DNA of 64,000 nucleotides, taken from NCBI GenBank assembly GCA_964484675.1, contig CAZAFC010000006.1, positions 1 through 64,000 of the forward strand, read 5' to 3'. The notes beneath the pieces are model-generated. The model was not told the DNA's origin and made no database searches. It worked only from the letters and a program-made list of their open reading frames with translations. Below, piece by piece: positions 24,236 through 31,248 of the stretch. Source of the stretch: CAZAFC01 sp964484675 (GTDB taxonomy: Bacteria; Patescibacteriota; Saccharimonadia; Saccharimonadales; UBA4665). Both the position numbers and the translations under genes were made by a program. Position 1 is the first letter of the stretch, and each line of letters starts with the position of its first letter.

Positions 24236-24368
24236 CCCTGCTCGGAGCTCACGAAACAACGCAGGGTCGGGCTTGTCACCTCTGTGTACGTTCTTACGAA
24301 GAACTTCAACAGGAATGCATCACCGTTGCGGCACAGCGCCGGATTCATACCGGCTTCCAGCTTTGTTT
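24236..24368 (-). promoter_or_regulatory. Cobalamin riboswitch
   Basis: Read on the minus strand, the core from 24360 is GGAAGCCGGT, then GAATCCGGCGCTG, then CCGCAACGGTGA. About 60 bases later comes a B12-box-like CAAGCCCGACCCTGCG (24274-24259). These match the conserved parts of the cobalamin aptamer, including the paired CCGG arms. The CCCTGC of the B12 box can pair with GCAGGG near 24240-24235, a plausible expression platform. The distance to the ATG of the zinc-ribbon gene is about 60 bases. The B12 box is slightly shorter than in the E. coli btuB element. Confidence 0.85.
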
Positions 24369-24461
24369 TGTTAACTGACTGTATCGTAGCACGTTTGAAG
24401 CGCGATATGTGGTGTTATTTTGCCAACAAAAAACACTAGCGAAACGCGCCTCGTCGGTATT

Positions 24462-24992
24462 TTATGCGGTCGGGCGATCTTGTGCCTGCCGCAGGCGCAG
24501 CTTGAGCTCGCCGAGTCGCGGCACGAAGCTTTGCGCGGCGCCTTCAAGACCAAGTACCCTGAGCGCACCAACGAGAATGTGCAGCTGGTCGAACCACTCG
24601 GCCGGCACATCCAGCGCATGCTCGGCCTCGGCAAATTGCTGCTCCACTTTCTCGACCAGCCACTTTTCTTCGGTGGGCCGCACGGCATTGGTGACAAACT
24701 TTGGCGGCGCCCCAGGCTCGGCCGAAGCCGCATGCAGCTGAACCACCTCAAGCGAGCGCGCCGAACGATCGCGCTTGCGCAAATGCCCACGCCGAATCAG
24801 ATTGTTCACATGTAGCGCCACCGTCGCCACCGACGTGTATTGCAAGCCGTTCATAATCTCGCGGTAGCTCGGGCTATAGCCATGCGCCACAATAAACTGC
24901 TCAATAAACGTCAGCAGTTCGCGCTGTTTTTTGGTCGGTCGGACACTCGCCAGATCCGGCTGCTCCACTTTTGTCGTCTGTTGCTCAGGCAT
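24462..24992 (-). CDS. LexA-type winged-helix protein without protease domain
   Basis: This 176-residue protein begins with a LexA DNA-binding domain near residues 18-82 (TKKQRELLTFIEQFI, YSPSYREIMNGLQY, then a wing ending RSLEVVQL). The autoproteolytic S24 domain that follows in LexA is absent: there is no Ser/Lys dyad. Instead about 90 residues form an unfamiliar helical region (EEKWLVEKVEQQFAEAEHALDVPAEWFDQLHILVGAL). It is probably a transcriptional repressor with a different sensing or dimerisation domain. Its ATG is four bases after the GtrA gene stop, so the two are co-transcribed. Confidence 0.85.
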   Translation of the reverse strand: MPEQQTTKVEQPDLASVRPTKKQRELLTFIEQFIVAHGYSPSYREIMNGLQYTSVATVALHVNNLIRRGHLRKRDRSARSLEVVQLHAASAEPGAPPKFVTNAVRPTEEKWLVEKVEQQFAEAEHALDVPAEWFDQLHILVGALRVLGLEGAAQSFVPRLGELKLRLRQAQDRPTA

Positions 24993-24995
24993 GGT

Positions 24996-25457
24996 TCACT
25001 CTCCTTGCGCCACATTATTGCTTCGAAACACCCAAAATCGATACCACAAATAATTCCACACGGTGAAAAATCCCGACGAAACGAACAAGCCAAGATACGG
25101 CGTCACACCGAGCGACTTGAGGCCACCGACAATCGCGTAGTCGATACCGAAATTGACGGCCGTAATCAGTGCATAGCGGCCAGCGGCGCGCGCCTCGTGG
25201 TGCTTGAGCTGCTTGCTCGCGAACGCCCAATAGCGCTGGAGCAGGTAATTCAGCGTCCAGCCTACGACGTCGGCAAGCATTTTGGCCGGCCACCAACGCC
25301 AATGCAACCAGCCATAGCACAGCGCAAACGTCGCGTAGCCCGACCAAAAGTACGAGCTGCCCGCCACAAAATACGCCGCGAACTGCCGCATATCGCGCCG
25401 GTTCACCCGACTCAACTGCGCCAGAATCTCTCTCGAACGTTTAGCGAACAAATGCAT
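24996..25457 (-). CDS. GtrA-family membrane protein
   Basis: This 153-residue protein has four membrane spans in the GtrA pattern: FAAYFVAGSSYFWSGYAT near 27, the LNYLLQRYWAF motif near 70, and YALITAVNFGIDYA near 95. The last is FFTVWNYLWYRFWVF near 130. Family members are thought to move polyprenyl-phosphate-linked sugars across the membrane for wall or O-antigen glycosylation. It is one of three GtrA genes in the window and is unusually paired with a DNA-binding protein. TATACT ends eight bases before the ATG. Confidence 0.9.
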   Translation of the reverse strand: MHLFAKRSREILAQLSRVNRRDMRQFAAYFVAGSSYFWSGYATFALCYGWLHWRWWPAKMLADVVGWTLNYLLQRYWAFASKQLKHHEARAAGRYALITAVNFGIDYAIVGGLKSLGVTPYLGLFVSSGFFTVWNYLWYRFWVFRSNNVAQGE

Positions 25458-25628
25458 GTCTTATAAGTATAGACCAGGTGAATATGTATGCAAATAAGCT
25501 GGACCAGCGAGCCTCGTGATCTGGCCCATGCGCGTAAAACTCGCTCGCTCGCGCCATCGTTTTATGCGGCAAACACAGTACACGGGGCACTCATTAGATA
25601 ATTGCCAGATACCCGTTCCTCGGCGACA

Positions 25629-25658
25629 TTGTTATGTGTGTATGTTATGTGTTACAAT
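25629..25658 (+). promoter_or_regulatory. Promoter TTGTTA-18-TACAAT of O5
   Basis: TTGTTA at 25629-25634 and TACAAT at 25653-25658 with 18-base spacing. The leader of about 50 bases contains GTCTC/GAGAC around TTC. In 25458-25628 I see no gene. Confidence 0.55.
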
Positions 25659-25717
25659 AGTGCGTCTCTTCGAGACAGCCATAGCTCGTCGGTACTACCT
25701 CGAGAAAGGCACCAATC

Positions 25718-26104
25718 ATGCACATCTCGCCGCCAGCGTTCAGGGTCGTGCGCAACCCGCAAGGTTACCGACACTGCGTGCCGGCCTCAGCTACATCATG
25801 GCAGAAGGAGTGGATCCCCAACGCCGCTGAGCTCGCGAGTGTCGAACCCGATCCGGACATGCTCGCGCTGCCGACCTACGCCGACTCCACCAGTCGGCTC
25901 GTGGCCGAGATCGTCCGGGCGATCTTCTGCAACCGCGCGATGCTGCTCAACGGCGAACCCCTGTACTTGCCCTGCCTCAAGGACAACCCTGACGCCTCGA
26001 CCGTCATGAAGGCCTTCGTCGACAAGGGCTGGCAGGTCACCGAGACCGACGGAGTACCGCAGATCGCGGTCGTGCTGAGCGACGAGCTGTGCGCAGCCCG
26101 GTAA
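25718..26104 (+). CDS. Orphan soluble small protein (lone gene O5)
   Basis: This 128-residue protein of unknown function has an N-terminus with two Cys/His-containing strands (RVVRNPQGYRHCVPA) and a helical middle (DSTSRLVAEIVRAIFCNRAML). Its C-terminus reads VMKAFVDKGWQVTETDGVPQIAVVL, which resembles a small alpha/beta domain. There is no signal peptide or membrane span. Codons are strongly G/C-ending, unlike the glycan genes after it. The ribosome-binding site GAGAAAGG lies about ten bases before the ATG. It stands alone between the GtrA operon and the glycan locus and is followed by three hairpins. Confidence 0.72.
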   Translation: MHISPPAFRVVRNPQGYRHCVPASATSWQKEWIPNAAELASVEPDPDMLALPTYADSTSRLVAEIVRAIFCNRAMLLNGEPLYLPCLKDNPDASTVMKAFVDKGWQVTETDGVPQIAVVLSDELCAAR

Positions 26105-26111
26105 GCCTGCT

Positions 26112-26222
26112 ACTCGCGGTGCGCTAACAAGCACCTCGGGTCGTGAGCTAGGCTCACCAAATCTCTGCCGGCGATTGCTTGTACAAGGACGCATTTCTGC
26201 GCCCAAAAAGCACTCGCCGGCA
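26112..26222 (+). other. Three hairpins after O5, the last with a 9-bp perfect stem
   Basis: Three elements lie in a row: CGCGGTGC/GCACCTCGG near 26114-26140, GTGAGC/GCTCAC around TAG near 26142-26156, and TGCCGGCGA (26166-26174) with TCGCCGGCA (26214-26222). The last encloses TGCTT/AAGCA and CGCA/TGCG with the unpaired run CCCAAA. No U-tract follows. The CCCAAAAAGC segment recurs in the leader hairpin of O6. Confidence 0.5.
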
Positions 26223-26286
26223 CCCCCCACACTTCGCTATAAACTGCCGTTTTTCGGCGGAACAATGATACAATCGAGGTACTCAT

Positions 26287-27735
26287 ATGAAGAATAACGC
26301 TTCGCTTGTGTACAATGCTTGCTTGATCGTCGGGGATTTTTTGGCGCTCGTGGCGGCATTCGTGGCAGCCTACATTTTGCGGGTCAAGCTCGATCCGGCG
26401 CCGCTGCTCGTTCAGATTCACGCGCTCACGTACCTCGGTATTTTTCTCACCGTACTGCCGTTTTGGATTCTAATCTTCGCGCTGCTGGGTTTATATGACA
26501 GTCGCATTTATGAGCAACGATTTAAGGAATTTGGGCGGCTGCTCGTCGGCTCATTCATTGGACTGCTGGTGCTGGTATTTTGGAATTTTGTGTCTAAGAC
26601 GCCGATTTTTCCGGCTCGGCTGGTGCCAATTTACGGCTTTGGCTTTGGATTTGCCTTCTTGGTTTTGTTTCGAAACACCGCGCGGTTTCTGCGCACACAG
26701 CTGTTTGAGTACGGCATCGGGCTGACCAAGATCGTCATCATCGGCAATACGCCGATGACCGCCGAATTCGTCAATAGCCTGGCTAATAGTCGGCGCTCCG
26801 GCTACAAAATCATGGCCGTCATCGGTGGCAAGCGCCGCATTGGCAAACACCCGTTGCTCACCTACGCCACGTTTCAACAATTTTTGCAAAGCAATCCGCT
26901 CGAATTTCACAGCATTATTCAAACCGAGCTGTACGCCGATGAAGCCAGGAACGCCGAGATTCTCACCTACGCGCAAGAACACCACGTGGGCTACCGATTT
27001 GTGCCGGGTAATACCGAGCTGTTTGTCGGCAATCTTGAGGTGGAACTGTTCCGCTCTGGCGTGCCCGTGATTACCGTGCACCAAACAGCGCTGTTCGGCT
27101 GGGGCCGGATCGTCAAACGGCTCAACGATATTTGTTTAGGCAGCCTGCTTGTGGTACTCACCTCGCCGCTGATGCTGGCGATTGCTACCGCGATCAAGCT
27201 CAGCGATCCGCGCGCGCCGGTACTATATCGTGCCAAGCGGCTGACGCGGTTCGGCACAACCATTTACGTGCTCAAATTCCGCTCGATGAAACGCGCGTTC
27301 AATAACATCACGCCAGAAGAAGGCTTCGCCAAGCTGGGCAAGCCGGAACTCATCAAAAAATATCGCGCCGGTGGCGATCAGCTGGCGCACGATCCGCGCA
27401 TTAGCCGCATCGGCCGATTTATCCGCGCTGCCAGCCTGGACGAGCTGCCACAGTTGCTCAATGTTGTCCGCGGTGACATCAGCCTGGTCGGGCCGCGCGC
27501 GCTCGACGTGTATGAAATCGAGCAATATTCCAAGAAGAATCTCATTTTGAGCGTCAAATCGGGACTCACCAGCCTAGCCGTGGTGTCCGGCCGCACTGGC
27601 ATCAGCTTTGAGGAGCGGCGCAAGCTCGACCTCTATTACGCGCAGAACTGGAGCGTGTGGCTGGACATTATCATCGTGATCAAAACTGTGCGCGTGGTGT
27701 TTGGGCGGCTAACGCGAAAAGGCGCGCGCTACTAG
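26287..27735 (+). CDS. Polyprenyl-phosphate sugar-1-phosphate transferase (WbaP/WcaJ-like)
   Basis: This 482-residue protein starts glycan assembly by moving a sugar-1-phosphate from a nucleotide sugar to undecaprenyl phosphate. It has four or five spans in the first 140 residues, a Rossmann-like CoA-binding domain near 150-270, a fifth span near 285-310, and a C-terminal catalytic domain. Catalytic-domain motifs are KFRSMKRAF, GRFIRAASLDELPQLLNV and GDISLVGPRA. It is the first gene of the surface-glycan locus. TACAAT ends 12 bases before the ATG. The substrate sugar cannot be read from sequence. Confidence 0.92.
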   Translation: MKNNASLVYNACLIVGDFLALVAAFVAAYILRVKLDPAPLLVQIHALTYLGIFLTVLPFWILIFALLGLYDSRIYEQRFKEFGRLLVGSFIGLLVLVFWNFVSKTPIFPARLVPIYGFGFGFAFLVLFRNTARFLRTQLFEYGIGLTKIVIIGNTPMTAEFVNSLANSRRSGYKIMAVIGGKRRIGKHPLLTYATFQQFLQSNPLEFHSIIQTELYADEARNAEILTYAQEHHVGYRFVPGNTELFVGNLEVELFRSGVPVITVHQTALFGWGRIVKRLNDICLGSLLVVLTSPLMLAIATAIKLSDPRAPVLYRAKRLTRFGTTIYVLKFRSMKRAFNNITPEEGFAKLGKPELIKKYRAGGDQLAHDPRISRIGRFIRAASLDELPQLLNVVRGDISLVGPRALDVYEIEQYSKKNLILSVKSGLTSLAVVSGRTGISFEERRKLDLYYAQNWSVWLDIIIVIKTVRVVFGRLTRKGARY

Positions 27736-27742
27736 GCACATC

Positions 27743-29029
27743 ATGGCGCGCTCGCAAAAATCACTCATTTCGGCCACAGCAAGCCCTGTTACAAGCAGGG
27801 CCAAGCAATCGAGCGGAGCAGTTCGAGGTTTGGGCCAGATTTCAGCCCCGCCCAAACCGACAATGCCAAGTGCGCCAACGCCCAGGCTGCCCAATAATCT
27901 CCAAGGTCTGAAGGTTGCGATCGTCCACGATTGGCTGGTCGGTGGCGGCGCCGAGCGCGTGGTGGCCGAGCTGCACAAGCTCTTTCCGGAAGCGCCCATC
28001 TACACTTCCTATTGCACACCGGAATGGCGTGAGCGGCTTGACAACAAAGTTATCACCGGCTGGCTGCAACATTTCGGGCGATTACGAAAGTTCATGGGCC
28101 TTGGCCGAATCTGGTGGTTCACGCGCTTAGATTTTTCGGCCTACGATCTGGTGATTAGCAGCTCGGGCGCCGAGGCCAAAGGTATCCGCGTGCCGAAAAA
28201 TACACTACATGTGAACTATTGCCACGCGCCCACGCACTATTACTGGAGTCGCTACGACGAATATATGGCGCACCCAGGGTTCGGCGTGCTCGACCCCTTG
28301 GCGCGCTTCGGTCTCCGCTTGCTGGTCGCGCCGCTGCGCCGCTGGGACTACAAAGCCGCTCAGCGCCCCGACCTGATGCTCGCCAACTCCACGCACATTC
28401 AGGCCGAGATCAAAAAATACTACCGCCGCGACGCCGAAGTACTATTTCCACCGGTCGATACGTCGCGGTTTCAGGGCAAAACTTCAGCAAATAAGCGCCA
28501 TGGCTTTGTCATCGTGGGGCGGCAAACGCCGTACAAGCGCGTTGATCTCGCCGTTGCAGCCTGCACGAAGCTTGGTCTGCCGCTCACTGTGGTTGGCAAC
28601 GGCCCCGACCACCAACGATTGCGCGCCATGGCCGGCCCGAGCATTACGTTCGTCGCCGATGCTACTGACGCCGATGTCGTCCGATATTTTCAGTCCGCCG
28701 AGGCATTTATTTTTCCGCTGATTGATGACTTCGGCGTTGTATCGCTGGAGTCGTTGGCGGCCGGAACACCGATCATCGCCCTGCACGGCGGCGGTGCGCT
28801 CGACTACGTCGTGCCTGGCAAAACCGGCGAATTCTTCGCAGAGCAAACTGTCGATTCGCTCTGCGAAGCCCTCAAAACATTTCAGCCAGAAAAGTACGAT
28901 CACGCCGCCATTCGTGAGGCCGCCCAAGCCTTCTCGCCCGAACACTTCGACCAAAAACTCCTCGATTTTTTATCAGCAGCCCTTAAAAAAGATAAGCGAA
29001 CTCCTAGACAGCCGGGCGCTCAGCAGTAA
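27743..29029 (+). CDS. Glycosyltransferase family 4 (WbaZ/mannosyltransferase-like)
   Basis: This 428-residue GT-B fold enzyme begins with about 50 Ser/Ala/Pro-rich residues. The catalytic core begins LKVAIVHDWLVGGGAERVV, a typical GT4 donor-side opening. The later motif FIFPLIDDFGVVSLESLAAGTPIIA near residue 335 contains the E-x7-E-like retaining site. WbaZ-type homologues add mannose to lipid-linked sugars. It follows the initiating transferase by seven bases and probably acts second. The low-complexity N-terminus suggests a later true start, for example Met41. Confidence 0.9.
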   Translation: MARSQKSLISATASPVTSRAKQSSGAVRGLGQISAPPKPTMPSAPTPRLPNNLQGLKVAIVHDWLVGGGAERVVAELHKLFPEAPIYTSYCTPEWRERLDNKVITGWLQHFGRLRKFMGLGRIWWFTRLDFSAYDLVISSSGAEAKGIRVPKNTLHVNYCHAPTHYYWSRYDEYMAHPGFGVLDPLARFGLRLLVAPLRRWDYKAAQRPDLMLANSTHIQAEIKKYYRRDAEVLFPPVDTSRFQGKTSANKRHGFVIVGRQTPYKRVDLAVAACTKLGLPLTVVGNGPDHQRLRAMAGPSITFVADATDADVVRYFQSAEAFIFPLIDDFGVVSLESLAAGTPIIALHGGGALDYVVPGKTGEFFAEQTVDSLCEALKTFQPEKYDHAAIREAAQAFSPEHFDQKLLDFLSAALKKDKRTPRQPGAQQ

Positions 29030-29097
29030 GGTGTCCTGGCGTCGCCAATTCAAGGATACGACCGCCTAAATTTCAGCGCGAGACAGTAGTGCCAAGC

Positions 29098-29126
29098 TTG
29101 TATAAAACCAATAAATATGATATTGT
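29098..29126 (+). promoter_or_regulatory. Promoter TTGTAT-17-TATTGT of O6
   Basis: TTGTAT at 29098-29103 and TATTGT at 29121-29126 with 17-base spacing. Transcription would start near 29133, leaving a long leader of about 170 bases that contains the 18-bp hairpin. Confidence 0.5.
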
Positions 29127-29181
29127 ATGTGTAAGCTTTGGGAGCAAAACCTCGAGGCACGCACCTGCGTAAACAGATACA

Positions 29182-29238
29182 ACACAAGTTGAGGTTTGTG
29201 CGCTTACACCCAAAAAGCATACAAACCTCAACTTGTGT
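29182..29238 (+). repeat. Perfect 18-bp inverted repeat in the O6 leader
   Basis: ACACAAGTTGAGGTTTGT (29182-29199) is exactly complementary to 29221-29238. The 21-base loop itself contains GCTT/AAGC around ACACCCAAA. A second hairpin CCAAGC/GCTTGG follows near 29258-29272, just before the ribosome-binding site. Such a long perfect stem in a leader is rare and should dominate RNA folding. Confidence 0.75.
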
Positions 29239-29306
29239 CTCACACCGAGAGATACAGTCCAAGCTTAGCTTGGCGAGCATCCCGCTCTGAGGAGAAAGGC
29301 TGAACC

Positions 29307-29954
29307 ATGAGCCGCGCACTGGGCCGCACCTGGCACCTCTACTACACCGCTCTCGCCCTCATGGGCACACCCGAGTCCAGGGCAATATTCCTGTTCGGTT
29401 CGGGGGCCAAGTCCCTTCGCAACCCAGACGTCGACCCCGAAGATGTCGAGACCCCCGAGTACCGAATCGCTCCCGAAGGCCACGACCTCGACCTGATCGT
29501 CACGGTCGACCCCGACGTCTACGCCGCCTGGATCGTGCGCGTGACGAAGATCCTGAGCGACGAGGAGTGCGCCACCGACTGCAAGCTCGGGCAGGACGCC
29601 TACCACTCGTGCCGAGTGGAGCGCCTCAGGGCTGCCCTCGACCTGCTCGGCGCCGGCACGTCCCCGGAGATGAATCCGCTGTACGGCTGGCTGGACACGC
29701 TCGACTCCTTCGTCCCGCTCGACGTGCACCTTCTGCCGAGCGACTGGCAGCATCGCCTCGACGAGATCCAGCAGCATCTTCCGCACAAGGACGCCTGGTT
29801 CATGCGAAAGATCGCCAAGGACGCCATCCTGCTGGCCGATCGGAAGCCGGACAGTTTCGCTGACTGGGAGGTCACTCTCGCCAGCCGGCTCAACAGGCTG
29901 GGCCAAGAGGATCTCAGCGCAGAACTCGCGACGTACTGCGAAACGCTCGCGTAA
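29307..29954 (+). CDS. Orphan nucleotidyltransferase-fold protein (lone gene O6)
   Basis: This 215-residue protein has the three nucleotidyltransferase-fold motifs: FLFGSG near residue 28, HDLDLIV near 59 with two Asp, and PLDVHLLP near 138 with the third Asp. About 25 residues rich in Asp and Pro separate the first two motifs, more than in minimal enzymes. A helical C-terminus follows. Proteins with this fold include antibiotic nucleotidyltransferases and MNT-type antitoxins or toxins, and the role here is open. GAGGAGAAAGG precedes the ATG. Codons are strongly G/C-ending, unlike neighbours. A hammerhead ribozyme lies 104 bases after the stop. Confidence 0.78.
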   Translation: MSRALGRTWHLYYTALALMGTPESRAIFLFGSGAKSLRNPDVDPEDVETPEYRIAPEGHDLDLIVTVDPDVYAAWIVRVTKILSDEECATDCKLGQDAYHSCRVERLRAALDLLGAGTSPEMNPLYGWLDTLDSFVPLDVHLLPSDWQHRLDEIQQHLPHKDAWFMRKIAKDAILLADRKPDSFADWEVTLASRLNRLGQEDLSAELATYCETLA

Positions 29955-29987
29955 CAGCAGCACCCGCGCGCTCCCATGCCTCGAAAA

Positions 29988-30022
29988 GCGGGCGCTTGAA
30001 GCCAACAGTCTCAAGCGCCCGC
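29988..30022 (+). other. 12-bp perfect hairpin between O6 and its hammerhead
   Basis: GCGGGCGCTTGA at 29988-29999 pairs with TCAAGCGCCCGC at 30011-30022 around an 11-base loop, without a U-tract. After cleavage at the hammerhead downstream it would lie near the 3' end of the upstream RNA fragment and could protect it. Confidence 0.65.
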
Positions 30023-30057
30023 CCGCTTGTCCATCTCTCCCGTATCTGTTTGCGTCC

Positions 30058-30108
30058 GCTATCCACGAATGTGTGTTCGTGCTGATGAGTCCAAAAGGAC
30101 GAAATAGC
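30058..30108 (+). ncRNA. Type III hammerhead ribozyme downstream of O6
   Basis: The plus strand shows stem III 5' GCUAU followed by C at the cleavage position. Stem I is CACGAA/UUCGUG with loop UGUGUG. The core is CUGAUGA. Stem II is GUCC/GGAC with an AAAA loop. The conserved GAAA and stem III 3' UAGC complete it. All 51 positions align with the copy at 9757-9807. Stem III differs between them (GCUAU against GCCUU) and its partner strand changes to match, which is direct covariation evidence. Cleavage is expected after AUC, before CACGAA. Stems I and II are closed and stem III is open. Confidence 0.92.
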
Positions 30109-30156
30109 CCGCCTGCCAAACAGTTGACCGACCCAAAAAGACCAAAAACCGAAAGA

Positions 30157-31248
30157 CTACAGATACGTTTTTTCGTCGCGCTGCTGCAAAAGCGCCTGAA
30201 TGTCTTTGATTTTTTCGATTTTGTCTTTGGCGATCACGAGCAGCACGTCGTCGGTGTCGACGATTACGAGATCTTCCACGCCAGCCACGGCAATTAGCTT
30301 TTTCTCGTTGCTGGTTTTGATGAGCGAGCCGATGGCGTCCACCGCAAGCACGGTGCCGTCGGTGTAATTACCGCTGTCTTCTCCATCGACAAAGAAATCG
30401 TACACCGAGCCCCACGTGCCAATATCGGTCCACTTGAAGGGCAGCAAGATGATTCGCCCTTCGCCGTTGTGCATCAGATGCTTGGTGACTTCTTCGGTGG
30501 CGCCTTTTTCCATCGTAGCGTAAATCGCCTCGATAGCCGCATCCTCGCCAGGCTGGTCAAGCACCGCTTGCATTTTCATAAGCGCCGCGTGCCAATCGGG
30601 GCGGTACTTTTTGTAAGCGTCAAGCATCAGGCCGGGATACCAGCACGAATGGTTGCAGTGTGTCACGATGTGGAAATTCTCGATGAGCGCTTTGGTTTCG
30701 CGGTAGCTTGATCTGCGGCCCAAAAACGCCGTGATTTCGTACGCCTCAAGGGCGGAATCGCTAGCCACACGCCGGCCGAGCTGCACGTAATCCACGCCCA
30801 TGTTCGGCTCGGTGGCCTTGATGCCGCCGGTGATGTATCTTTTATCACGTTCAACCATTTCCCCTGCCTGAGTAATCATATCCAGAAAGGCTGTCGCCGG
30901 CTTGCGGACGCAGTCAGCCTGCACTACAAAAAACGGCTCATCTGGATGCAAAACATTCAATCGCAAGAACGCCAGGCCCTCGCCCGGGCCGCGGTCCTTG
31001 GCGATATCCGGCTCCACAATGTAATTGCGCAACGGAATCTGCGGCGACTGTTCGCTCACGTACTTGATAAATTTGCGTTTGGTCGAAATAAAAATGTCCT
31101 CAGGCGCGAATCGCTCGAGCAGCGTCAAAATGGTGTCGGTGTAGAGCGACGCGTCGCCGACCACCGGCTGAAATTGCTTGGGCTTGTCCTCGCGCGAATA
31201 CGGCCACAGCTTGGTGCCCTGGCCGCCGGCTGTCACGATGATTTTCAT
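30157..31248 (-). CDS. Mannose-1-phosphate guanylyltransferase family protein
   Basis: This 363-residue protein begins MKIIVTAGGQGTKLWPYS, the nucleotide-binding loop of GDP-mannose pyrophosphorylases, and has the later family motif KWTDIGTWGSVYDF near residue 272. It would make GDP-mannose from GTP and mannose-1-phosphate for the mannosyltransferases nearby. It lacks the ManC isomerase domain. The usual EKP sugar-binding signature is not visible: the matching place reads ITAFLGRRSSYRE. Substrate preference may therefore differ. The last codons face O6 and its ribozyme tail to tail. Confidence 0.85.
   Translation of the reverse strand: MKIIVTAGGQGTKLWPYSREDKPKQFQPVVGDASLYTDTILTLLERFAPEDIFISTKRKFIKYVSEQSPQIPLRNYIVEPDIAKDRGPGEGLAFLRLNVLHPDEPFFVVQADCVRKPATAFLDMITQAGEMVERDKRYITGGIKATEPNMGVDYVQLGRRVASDSALEAYEITAFLGRRSSYRETKALIENFHIVTHCNHSCWYPGLMLDAYKKYRPDWHAALMKMQAVLDQPGEDAAIEAIYATMEKGATEEVTKHLMHNGEGRIILLPFKWTDIGTWGSVYDFFVDGEDSGNYTDGTVLAVDAIGSLIKTSNEKKLIAVAGVEDLVIVDTDDVLLVIAKDKIEKIKDIQALLQQRDEKTYL

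Noticed and set aside
25718..30108. Integron attC sites as the explanation for lone genes with palindromes
   Set aside because: I looked for the GTTRRRY/RYYYAAC core pairs at the palindromes and did not find them, and there is no integrase in the window.
9757..30108. Retrozyme or obelisk-like RNA element
   Set aside because: Retrozymes need two flanking hammerheads and obelisks are RNA without a DNA copy. Each unit here has a single ribozyme and lies in chromosomal DNA, so I keep this only as a speculative idea.
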